Shown here in pieces: positions 21,219-31,118 of a DNA stretch of 64,000 bases. The stretch lies in NCBI GenBank assembly GCA_014904845.1, contig MU119207.1, positions 675,086 through 739,085 of the forward strand. Reading direction: 5' to 3'. The stretch comes from Acephala macrosclerotiorum (Eukaryota; Ascomycota; Leotiomycetes; Helotiales; Mollisiaceae). A program made the translations under genes and the position numbers. Each line of letters begins with the position of its first letter. Position 1 is the stretch's first letter. The notes beneath the pieces were generated by a model that saw only the letters and a program-made list of their open reading frames with translations, was not told where the DNA came from and did no database searches.

Positions 21219-22854
21219 GATTTGGTTCCTCACGGTGTCTTATTTTGGCAATTGCTATCAGGCTCGATAGACCCAGCTTCAAGGTAGCGAGGTGGAGAGA
21301 TGATCTGTGGCGAACTCTGATAAGGATGATGCTTCTGGAACATGTATACCCCAGAATTCCAGGGAAAGTCTTGATCCACTTCCCCAAACTTCAGCAGGCA
21401 AGAACCATGTCGGGTCTGGGATGGCATTGAGCTGATGTTGAACTCTTCTTTACGATTCAGGAACGACGATTCATGAGCTTCTACCCTTGTTCACTTCGAC
21501 TAATCTTGAAGATTATTGGAGATTGGGTTTAATGCTGGAGGGTGGCAAACGTCCTCAATTTGCCAAGATACGGAGCTCCTGTATTTTTGCATGGCTCTGC
21601 GATCCTATTGCTTTCTACGCACGCAAGTTTCGACTCGAGTTTGAAATTATATTAGCGGCAGCACGGCGTGGGATGGAGTCGTGGGAGGGAGTCGGCTCTG
21701 TACCGACGACTGGCGGGGACGGCACACCATCCTCTCCTCCGAGGACCGGATTTGATGTCCAAGCAACATCTCAAAATTGCAAGCTTGATACCCCTTCTCG
21801 ATTATGGCAGAATGGTGCAAGGTATCGAATTGGCAGCCCAAGGGAAGGGCACGCGGGATCTCGGTCCGAAACAATCCCCCTGCATTATGGGAGGTACAAG
21901 CTCCCAATCATGGACTCTGAAAACTATCTGCTATCAAAATCATTTCCTGTCTATTCTCAGGAAATCGACTTTGAACTGGGGTCTCGATGCGGGAGGTCCG
22001 AACAAGACGTCCTCGTCCCAAAATTGCGGGGTAAGGTAGATAAGACACTGAGCTTTGTCCGTGCCACCACATCCACAGGGTCTGTCTTCTGCGTGCCGGC
22101 GAACATGGATGTATTTATTCCATGGCTGGGAACACGCATACCGCATTGTTGGGATAGAGTATTGCCGTTTCTAATGGGTCCATAGTTCTTACCTGGAAAG
22201 TTCCTCGCTAACCCCGACTGGAAAATGTGGGGTTAGCCGAGCATGCATTGTTGTGTCGAAAACAGTAATAATTGGGCCAAGTGGCTGAAACAAAGACATA
22301 AGTTATCTGAAAGATGGGGACAATGGATTCTTAGTCTTGGTGGGAATCGAGAACTTTATCTGGTTTATTTTACTTTGTTGAAAGACTGGCTGGATTGGGG
22401 CAATGACCCCTTCTGTCCTCGAAGACAAAGAGAGTAGTGCTCGAATAGATTATTGTTGACAGGCTCCCTTTTTTTTGAATTGCTCAACTTTGTATTCTGA
22501 TCTAGAGGCTCGCAGGCTGAGTTTAGCAGTTTGGCAAGTCCTTCACGACTGCTGTCTTACTTCCCACACTAGATCTATGCTGCAGCACTGCCTTTCGTTT
22601 CGTGGATTTAGCAAATGCTTGCATTGTCTGCGTTTCTGTAAATTAATTTTTGAGATGCTGAACAAGCTGGGAACAGATCGCCCGGCGGAAGATAAGTACG
22701 CGGGGCATGAACCCTTGCTTTCATTTCATCAAACATCCACATTCACGCACGCACAGAGAAAGTAAATTTTCAAGAGAGTCACTACTGCATACTTGCAAGT
22801 ACACACGTATTAAACTCACAAGTCTTTCTCTACCGACCACAACCCTCCTTCAAG
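21219..22854. other. Intergenic region with unrecognised open frames
   Basis: A 232-codon plus frame (21487-22185) lacks an initial ATG. The first internal ATG is at 21532. It overlaps two other frames of 86-123 codons. None resembles a known family, and compositional bias does not favour one frame. I treat the stretch as non-coding or decayed. Confidence 0.35.
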
Positions 22855-23361
22855 ATGTCTAGGACTTTGGATCAAATCTTCGAACTCATGGACAGTCTTC
22901 ATTACTATGAAGCACAACTTGAGCGATTCACAACTAGTCGTCAAGTCCTGGCTGATTTGCTTAGCAATATCATCAATTATCAAACCACCATGATAATAAT
23001 TGAGAATGGAGTCATAACTCAAGTGTTCCCAAACGGCAGCGCGCCTGGCAACGTTTTCTGCGCGGGCAGTACGACAGCGACAAGCTCAGTACTAGGTAGT
23101 GTCACCATCGGCCATCCTGGCGGTATCCAAATCACTGTTGGAGAAGGCAGGATCACTATCACTGGCCAAGGAAGTCAAAACTTCAACGGAGTCGAGATCT
23201 CCTCCCTCCAGTCTGAGGCACGATATCGTATGTTATGCCGAGAGCTTGATGATAAGATAGCTCAAATCACACTCACTGTGTGCAGTCTTCAACAGACTGT
23301 GGATAGGGAATTTACTCGCTACCGAGCACAAGAACAGGCCGCTAGAGCCTCTCAAGAGTAA
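22855..23361 (+). CDS. Hypothetical single-exon protein, 168 residues
   Basis: The family is not recognised. The frame opens with ATG at 22855 in a good context (AAGATGTCT). The first 50 residues and the last 50 are helical and charged, with heptad-like hydrophobics (SRTLDQIFELMDSLHYYEAQ; RELDDKIAQITLTVCSLQQT), suggesting two coiled-coil segments. The middle (60-115) is a Gly, Ser, Thr and Ile rich beta-like segment (SVTIGHPGGIQITVGEGRIT). No signal peptide or membrane segment is seen. It has no introns and sits alone at the edge of the decay zone. It is probably a real, lineage-restricted gene. Confidence 0.55.
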   Translation: MSRTLDQIFELMDSLHYYEAQLERFTTSRQVLADLLSNIINYQTTMIIIENGVITQVFPNGSAPGNVFCAGSTTATSSVLGSVTIGHPGGIQITVGEGRITITGQGSQNFNGVEISSLQSEARYRMLCRELDDKIAQITLTVCSLQQTVDREFTRYRAQEQAARASQE

Positions 23362-23741
23362 GACGCTCCCCCATTCGATACAGCTTGACCACAACGTGTG
23401 TGTCAGCCCGCCTGGATAACCAGGCGAGAGCCTGCCCATAGCACAGCAATGAAGTCCTTTCCCCCCATTAACTCTTCTCATCATCGACATGTGATTGCAT
23501 TCATTCTCGTGTGAATTTTCACAATTTCAACCTCAATCCAAGCCTGTTTGCAGTTATTGTGTCTGTTCATATCATGCGTACTCGTCATCGATCATCTTCC
23601 TCGCATCTCTGCTCAATCAATTCCACTTCAAGCACACACTAGTGACGGTTCACAATGAGATTCTGCTGCAAGCTTGTGTGTCGCATTGAGCGACGCGAAT
23701 TTTGAATGAAGCCTGGAGGGCTAAAAATTACATTGCATGGA
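23362..23741. other. Short intergenic gap
   Basis: About 380 bp. The 3' end of the preceding gene and nothing else recognised. Confidence 0.45.
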
Positions 23742-24470
23742 TTAGTGAATGTTTTCAACTAAAACAGCATCAGCGAGGATTAGTTCAAGAACAAAAGATA
23801 CAAGTGTCGAGACCCCATAAACAATGGTGTCAATGATGACTGACACCAGTATCAGTGTGCCCAAGACAATCCCTGGGACCGTCAGTCCTTTTTTAATCGT
23901 GCGGCCAAGCGCTCTGCTCTCTTCCATACTGGGTATCTGGGTATGAGGGGCATTGCAACTTCCAGGATCGATTTCAAAATCCATTTGCCGACCCGTGTAA
24001 ATGACAAAGGAGCCACAATTATAACAAAGAAAAGGAGACTAAGGGCAAAGATGAATTTCGCCCACCTCGAAGCTTTCTGGTATCGATTCTGCCACCACTC
24101 AGGCATCTCGAGATCTAGAATCAAGTTTTGCCAGACGAAAAATGGAAGTGAGAAGATAAAGAAAAGATTGTTCCAAAGCCGACTTACAAAACTCCTCTCA
24201 TCAACTGGAGTCTCGTCGACTTGCAACTCTGGCGTCCACCATGATGCTGACCTCCCTTTGGTGGGCGTTACTTCGAATCTTTTTCTGTATGTTGGGCATA
24301 ATCTTACCTGATCCCACCATGTCGTAATGCAATCATGACCGAAGATATGTCCGTACGGAAGCTGGCGGGGTCCCCCCACCAATACATGCATCCGGTGCAT
24401 CGAATCGTGCGACCATCGAAAGGGAGCGGACACCGCACTTATTCTGGTGCTTTTCGATGTGGTGTTTTGG
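23742..24470 (-). pseudogene. Decayed RING-finger membrane protein
   Basis: On the minus strand a RING-like core HIFGHDCITTWWDQVRLCPT is followed by two or three hydrophobic segments (FFIFSLPFFVWQN; FIFALSLLFFVIIVAP; VPGIVLGTLILVSVIIDTI). Expected ligand cysteines are replaced by tyrosine in LPYGH (normally LPCGH) and CPTYRKRF (normally CPTCRKRF). Both are TGC-to-TAC type changes. The N-terminal zinc half (RCTGCM) lies in another frame, separated by a run of six G. Near the 3' end the frame breaks at a run of six T on the plus strand (23889-23894). Adding one base would join …ERLAARLKK to GLTVPGIVLG and carry the last membrane segment to the stop at 23742. An E3-ligase-like ancestor is inferred. 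Confidence 0.6.
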
Positions 24471-24625
24471 TATAGCTCTCATTATCGGGGATGTTACTCG
24501 CGACTTGTCTATTCTGTACGTTTTGTGCTTCAGTGCTCGTGGAATAGTTGTCTGACCTGGCTTCATCGATTTCTCGAACTTACTATAGCAGATTTTCCAA
24601 ATTCTTTCTGCTGCCCTTTTGTTCT

Positions 24626-24865
24626 TTAGCTCTCTTCTTCTTTGTCTCCTTGCGGAATGTCCGAAAGTGTTGTTAGTGTACCGTCAGAGCTAGGGGTGGG
24701 AGTCTCCTTAGCGGCTTTACCTGCGCATCTTCTGCAGGGGCCGTCATCAGTAACCATTTTGAAGGCTAGCCTCTCGCAGGCGCAGTCCGGCTGTACTTCC
24801 TCTTGCTGGGATCGCTTGCTGTGACCGCAACGCGGATAGAACTTTTCGATTTCAACGAGGCACAT
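24626..24865 (-). CDS. Small cysteine-containing protein, 79 residues
   Basis: The family is not recognised. The first ATG of the frame that fits a coding start is at 24865. The upstream extension has no conserved look. The N-terminal half has MCLVEIEKFYPRCGH, then PDCACERL and GPCRRCAGK, giving six cysteines and one or two histidines that could bind zinc. The C-terminal 30 residues are Ser, Thr, Asp and Glu rich. Short fungal proteins beginning MC-x-V/I with CGH are common and mostly unannotated. It lies upstream of the broken RING gene on the same strand but is independent. Confidence 0.5.
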   Translation of the reverse strand: MCLVEIEKFYPRCGHSKRSQQEEVQPDCACERLAFKMVTDDGPCRRCAGKAAKETPTPSSDGTLTTLSDIPQGDKEEES

Positions 24866-25456
24866 TGTTGGGGTATTTCTTTGTGTTTTTGGGATATTGA
24901 TTAGGTAAGTACGGGTGATATGAAAAACAGAAAACAATCGTATTGTGGGAAGCTGTTCTCTTTAAATACGTTCTTGCTTATTGTCCTTGAGACCTATTGT
25001 AGATCAGCGCAAGAGATAAAGGAAAGGAGGAAACAATGGCTTCTAAACATGGCACGAGCTTATTGAAACAACCATTCTGTTGTCAAGGGCTTTTATTCAA
25101 TATGCACGTACAATGAAATGTTCCAACTTTCTCTCAAAAGTATTCCGTTGCTTTAATTTATCTTTTTATCATCACCTGAACTTTGACAAGCTTAATCTGG
25201 ACGTTCATACTCGAACGGGGGAGGTGCAACACGTGATGCATAGGACTCCACCTTGGTGAGAAACATGAGAAGGCCCAAGACTGTAAAGCATTGTGCGTAA
25301 GCCTTGGGGGTATTGGATTGGGTCACGTCTTGATTTTCCAGGGGAAACGACTAGTAAGTCGTTGACTAACCTCCTCATCAACGGACAAAGTGTTCACTTC
25401 TCCATCTCAAACCAATTTCTGGGCGGGTATTGAGTTATAATTTAGGTCTACGTATC
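24866..25456. other. Intergenic gap
   Basis: No gene recognised in about 590 bp. Confidence 0.45.
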
Positions 25457-26847
25457 TCATTTGCCTTTCACCTCAGTCTTCAACAAGCTCGCGGCATGAT
25501 CAAATACAACGTGCTTGAAATTACAGGCTGTGAATTGCATCGGATCCATGGTCTCTTTCTTGACTCCGTTTTGCCCTTAATTGGGAAAGCTGAATCTCGA
25601 GAGTAGTTCTGAATCACTATGGCTCGTTCATGTTGAGCAGTGGTATATAGTTTCAGTCGAGATGGTATCTCAGATGGAAGAGTTCCGAGTGGGAGAAGAG
25701 CAGCAAGCGCTGCACCGTCTTCCATTGCTTGAGCCCCGCCTTGTCCTTGATGCGGGAGGAATGAATGTGCGGCATCTCCAATAAGGGATGCGTTTTCTCA
25801 TGTCCACTATGTTTCAAAGTTAGTATTGTGCTTCAATGCATATTTGGTAGAACTGACGTTTGGTAAAGCTTCATGATCCAACAATTGCCACAACTTCACC
25901 GCGTCTGGCGGGGCTTTCTCAAGCAGCGCCTTGGTGCCGTCTGAGAACCCATCAAAGAACTTCAACAGCACCTCTTTTGATCCAGTCTGATTCCAATCTC
26001 CTTCGGTGGCACCGCTCTCATAATCTGGGATCATCTCAATGAAATTTAATTCCGTGTTGTCCCTGCATGGATACATGACTAGCCGCCTCTCATGACCGTG
26101 CACCATCGCTAGTTCGCCAGGACGCTCGGCGAAGTGAGCTGTTATTGGGTCGGCTTTGATTTCGGAAGTTGGGATTAAGAATCTAAATGCACTTGTTTCC
26201 GATGGCTCAGAAAAGGTGTCATATCCAAAGACTGCATTTCGAAGACTGACTGTTAAAAGTAAGTCGCTGCTCCTGCCCTGAATGCAGATATAGAGTTGAA
26301 CTTGGAAGCAAGACTCACATGGACACCATCAGCACCAATTACAAAATCTCCTTTAACAACCTCGCCACTCTCCAATATCAAACTCGTCTTCTCACAATCT
26401 ATCCCTTTAACTCGACTCTGCAACTTAATCTCCACCCCCAAGCTCCTCGCCTTCTCCTTCAAAGCATTGTGCAAATCAATTCTATGCACCAACTGCCACG
26501 GATACGGATACACCTTTCTCAACGGTCTTAGGTCATGTAGAAAAACAGTTGAGCCATCGGTCTTCAATTGAGTGAGCCATTCTCAAGTTACTGCACCGAA
26601 GGATTCTGGAAAGAGGCTATATCGACGGAGGAGTCCGTTGACGTTGGGTGCGAGGTGGATTGCGGCGCTGGTTTCGAGGGCAAAGCGGGAGGATTCGTAG
26701 GTTGATACTTTGTGACCGGCTGTGGCGAGGGCGATTGATGCCCCCTATGCCTGCGCCGACTATGGTGATCTTGAATGGGCGGGAAGAAGAGTCACTGCTG
26801 GAGTCTGGATGATTGAAGTCATTTATATGAGATGTGGTGCCACTCAT
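25457..26847 (-). pseudogene. FAD-dependent monooxygenase (salicylate-hydroxylase type), multiply disrupted
   Basis: The ancestral product would be a cytosolic flavoprotein hydroxylase. The ATG at 26847 starts a Ser/Asp-rich leader and the FAD motif KITIVGAGIGG. A run of five C (plus strand, 26741-26745) breaks the frame directly after it. The next frame continues ASIALATAGHKVSTYESSRF. A TGA at 26585-26583 interrupts …GAVT*EWLTQ. The GADGVH motif follows and then a normal intron. FAD motif 3 survives as LIGDAAHSFLPHQGQGGAQ, but a TGA (25800-25798) sits five residues before it, where relatives have Arg (CGA). The C-terminus is split again near 25540, after AFPIKGK. The other frame gives MDPMQFTACNFKH and ends at 25457. 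Two nonsense changes and two indels make this a clear pseudogene. Confidence 0.85.
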
Positions 26848-28014
26848 GGTGAGCTCAATGGGATGAGAGGAAAAGGGAGAGCTTGGAGCAAAAAGTGGAA
26901 GTTTGACGGAAGTATACTCAGTTGAAGACAAGCACGCACTTGATGAAATTCCAGACAGCTTACCCCATGACCTAGACCAAACAATCACTCCGCTGAAAAC
27001 CAACATCCACATCACCTTCCACTCAATTTGATTGCTCCGCTACCTACGCCCCCGGATCCAACATTACTTCCAGGACCTACAAGATAGGGTTCCGCCCTGC
27101 ACCTCAAATGGGTGTGTCCCGCCCCCCTCCTTCTCCCTCAATGTCCGGAGAGTGGAGGCGGGGAGAACCTCGCTTATCCGGGCTATCCAAGTTCCCGCAT
27201 CCGAGCTTTAAGGGGCGACTCGCTTAAATTGAATAATCATTGGTGGGGTTGAAAGTGGGCTCGGACATCGGGTACAGAGACACTCCGTTTTACGATGTGC
27301 AACAATGTCTTGGTGTCTGTGGGAAGCAGATTGTGACAGGGGGCTGTTCCACGAAGTAGTGACGGTTCCGCTCATCGAGGTGAAAATCGAAATGGCACGT
27401 GCTGGACAGGCTAACTCTTCGAAAACCACGTTGAAATATCTGACAGGCCTTTGGGTTGTATCTCTGAGGAAAATTTCCTCTAACACAATTCACAACCGCC
27501 TCCGTTTAGCAAATTGACACAGGGAGATTCTCCCAAGATCGGTAGGACATTTTCAATGTCATTCCACTCGGGTTTCGGTGATCACTACCCTCCGTTTGCG
27601 AAGTGCAACAAATGCTTAGGTTGCATTTGATGAAGGATTTGGATCCGCCATTGCACATCATGATTGGGCGAGAGGATGGACGTGGGATGGAAGCGGGCTA
27701 AGATGCCTAAATACAACATTGCAGATGGGATGATAAACCAGGGGCATTTCTACGAAGTAGTGGCCGATTCCCCTCGATGAGGAGACCAGAATATTTGAAA
27801 GTGGCACGTACTTTGCTGCTGAGACTTAGTCGTACCTTAGTCAGGCTCACCAACCCCTCAATTTGGCAGACTCTCAGGCCTTCACTGCAATCGGAAGATT
27901 CGGAATTTTCAAGATATTGCATTTGATCTTTAAAAGTGTCAAATTGAGATGATCCCATGTCCTTGAAGACAGGGATTCGACACAAGTTTCCCTATCGAAC
28001 CAATCTCCACCCCT
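26848..28014. other. Intergenic region with a divergent duplication
   Basis: No gene recognised. A partly conserved direct duplication lies inside (27330-27820, listed separately). GC-rich tracts occur near 27110-27190. Confidence 0.45.
27330..27820. repeat. Divergent direct duplication, copies ~400 bp apart
   Basis: Segments near 27335-27405 and 27735-27815 share ACGAAGTAGTG, then a CGATTCC/GGTTCC-type stretch, TCGA(G/T)GAG and AAA-TGGCACGT in the same order and spacing. Substitutions are numerous. It may be remnants of a decayed element or gene. The flanking 100 bp show weaker similarity. Confidence 0.45.
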
Positions 28015-29655
28015 TTAAACAAATCTCTGTGTCTTCGCCCTCAACCATGGGCCCACAAAATACAACGGCAACCCCAACAAGAGAACAGCCCATTGAATCA
28101 CAGCCATCTCCCCATACATCTTCTTTAGCCCTTGACTAGCCAACCACTGCGCATTCCCCTTCGTAACCCCAAAAGCAACCAGATTTTTACCTGCATTAAT
28201 CAAGACCAATGCCTCACCCCCCTCCGTAGGATACGCATCGACAACGTAACTTAACACCACACTGGGAACAAAGCACAACCCTGCAGCTTGAACAGCGAAA
28301 CCGACAGCAGCGGCGTAGTAAGGCTTGGACTCAGACACGGTATAGGCGTAGAGGATTAGGCCCCAAGGACAGAGGAGGACAGGGAGGATAAGGGCGGGGA
28401 TTCGATGTTCGGGTTTGTGGATGTTGGAGTTGCGTTTTGCGAGGGTGCGGGAGAGGAGGTCGGTGAGGGGACCAGCCAGGGGATAGGCGACTATGACGCC
28501 GATGAATGAGGAGAGGCTGAAGAGGCCGATTGCTTTGCTGCCGAAGAGGTAGGGTGGTGGGGCGAACAGTTGGGGCATTTGGGAGGAGATGATCACGATT
28601 CTGTGAAGTGTTAGCAGCAGTTGTGGTAGGGTTAAGGGGTAACTCACCCGCCGAGAATGACGCCGTATGAAACTGCTGCGTAGACGGCACCTGGGACGAG
28701 AAGGAATCGCCAGGGTAAAGTAAGTTGTTTGGGGAATGCTCTGAGTCCAGTCTCTTCTTGACCACGATTTCGAAAAGCGACGAGATCTTTCCAGTAGCTG
28801 CCAGCGTACGGAACACCTGGAGCAGTGCCAGTAGGGACGGTGGCAAGATCATCTCCCATATTCTTATCTTGCTTGTATTCGTGCATTTCAGTGGCTTCCT
28901 TTTCGGCTTCGGCTGCTGTCTCGCCACCATACACGTATGGTCTTCGGTATGATGTCTCTGGCAGGAAGAAGAGACAGAAGAACAGGTTGGCTGCATTCAA
29001 GATTGTGCAAAGCTTGAAGAACCATCTCCATCCTCGATCTGCGATTAAATATCCTGCGATAACAGGACCAACCTGCGAGCCAGCAGAAAGGAACATGGCG
29101 AAGAGTGCCATGGCGGTAGCGAAGTATCGTTCGAGGAACAAATCTGCAATCACGCTTGGGCCCAGCGACTCAATATATTTCCCGCTCCAAAACTTGCAAG
29201 AATTCGAGCACCAAGAAGGCTATTGAGTGTTGGTGCGTAGATGCTCCAGATGAGCCCTGCGAGGAAGATGACCATGGAGATGAGGATGACGGGTCGCTTG
29301 CCGATGCACATCGCGAGTGGCATCCGGAAGAAGTTAGAGACGCCAAGCGCGAAGACGGACCAGGAAATGATATCCGTCAATGATCCAAAACCGACTCTAA
29401 ATTCCATTGCCAATTCCTCAAATCCAGTTGTGATCCCGGACTGGCGGTTGTTAGCGTTCGAAGAGATGTTCTGGGAAAGTTGCGACTCACAGAATAGCAA
29501 TTGCCCATGAAAACAAACCAGCAAAGGTTCGCCAGAACAGAATATCGGATCCATGCTGGCCACCACTATTGACACATTCTTGTCAGTCACTTCCCTGCAC
29601 ACGATGAGGGATCTTGCACCTTTGGGTCCCCAGCAGTCGCGTTGCCGAATGCCAT
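28015..29655 (-). pseudogene. MFS transporter (multidrug type) with one 1-nt frameshift
   Basis: The intact relative would be a 12-14 helix proton-coupled exporter. Exon 1 (from ATG 29655) MAFGNATAGDPK joins WWPAWIRYSVLANL, then YSSGITTGFEELAMEF after a second intron. The helix segment ARILASFGAG runs into a broken frame at about 29178-29180 (plus-strand TTT). The next frame reads YIESLGPSVIADLFLERYFA, the usual motif after the helix 4 glycines. One extra base there would restore continuity. The rest is intact: VGPVIAGYLIADRGWRWFF, the central loop, an intron after SYGVILGG, and the C-terminal half to the stop at 28015. Conserved MFS features are otherwise well preserved, so this is either a very young lesion or a sequence error. 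Confidence 0.75.
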
Positions 29656-31118
29656 TATGCGCTCTTACTGTCGCTTATCTCTTGATGAACTCGTCAATCT
29701 GTGAAAATCGCAGAATAGTGTGACAATACACTTCAATCAGAGCAGAAATGCATGAGTGGAATGACTCTGGGATCTTTGGATATTTGATGTTTTCGTCGTC
29801 CTGGAACAAACACTCCCCATGGGGTTACCCCACAACCCGGGCCTGTGGGGATCTAGCCAAATGGCACTTGCGGAGATGTTCGCAAGACAGGTCTGTGAGT
29901 GGCTGGAACTTCCAGCTTAATCCAACAAGAGCAACGCGGTAGCTGAATGCGGGAGTATCGCGTTTAGGGGGTTGCAGTTTGATAGGAGGAGGAAGCGCGT
30001 CGAGTGTAGTTGATGTCTGGATTGGAAAGTGGACAGTGGACGGTGGATGGGTGTCGTTTGAGGATCCCTTCGCCGGATGTGGCATGAAAGTGCGGCAATA
30101 GATTTATGGCCGATACTCAATGCAGACTGAAAGAGTGAGTAGTCTTCACAAGCCGATTCTTGTTACCGAGATGTATTTCCATTGCGGACGCGTTTTAATT
30201 TGAGGGGCCCAGCGGCTCGAGAAACTATGAAGATCTCACCTGAAAGTGGATGGTTTAGCATTACTTGCCTCTCGGACATTTTCGTTAGGAATACGAACCA
30301 GACAGTATAACGCGCCAATCTGTCGTATATTTCTTTCAGTCACAAAATGTCAACTCGATAAACTCGAAGACTGAGGGGCCTTCACGTGATATGAAAAACT
30401 TGAGCCAAAAACAAGAGGATGATTGCGGAAAGTAGCTCCCCTTCAAACCGCCTACTGCACAGAGAATCAAGATCTTCCACTCGGTGAATATCTTGGGAAT
30501 TAGAGGGTTGAATTGGGAGCCGGATTTACATCTTTGAATATCGACCCTCGATCAAAGCTGAGTTCGGCAAAACTGCGGAACTTGCAGCAGAAACTGCAAG
30601 CAAAAAGAGAACGGCAAAATGCTAATGCCACACTCCAAGTGGGGCTCGACTATTATTGTTGTCAGTTATGCTCAAGAATGTTTGTGTTAGGGGACACTTA
30701 CACCCACAACCTCAAGATCACTCCTCACAATTTATGGTAGAAGTCTTGCGCGCCTGCTTCTGTTAGCCACCAAGCCGAGCTCCTCGAGACTCGTTCAAAC
30801 TTACTACCATTGCGCCATTGGAGCGAATTCGGCTAAGGTGTGATTGGAAATTTTGCGTATTTTAATGCATACAACTTTGTTTGATCCATCTGTGAAAAGT
30901 TTTGCGACAGCGGATCCTCACTTACAAACGACGTATTAATATAAATTAGGTATAGCGTCTCGCTACTTAGGGTTAGCCTTTGTCGGTGTTTAGTTTCGCC
31001 GACCTCCTCCCTTAAAGAGGGGATGGGATGTCCTTTGACATGAACCTAGGAATCACAAACCATCAATGTAACTCCCTTGCCCTTTGATCTACAGCTGCTT
31101 TCAGAAGCATCATACGAA
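29656..31118. other. Intergenic region, about 1.5 kb
   Basis: It contains the presumed MFS promoter. A short frame at 30513-30740, without an ATG, reads YCCQLCSRMF…THNLKITPHNLW, which looks like a C2H2-type finger remnant. Nothing else recognised. Confidence 0.4.

Noticed and set aside
21487..22185. 232-codon plus-strand frame
   Set aside because: No initial ATG, no family resemblance, and competing frames on both strands. Not supported as a gene.
24180..24310. Intron after CAG|GTAAGA in the RING gene
   Set aside because: No acceptor at a reasonable distance keeps the frame, and the sequence continues the RING motif through it.
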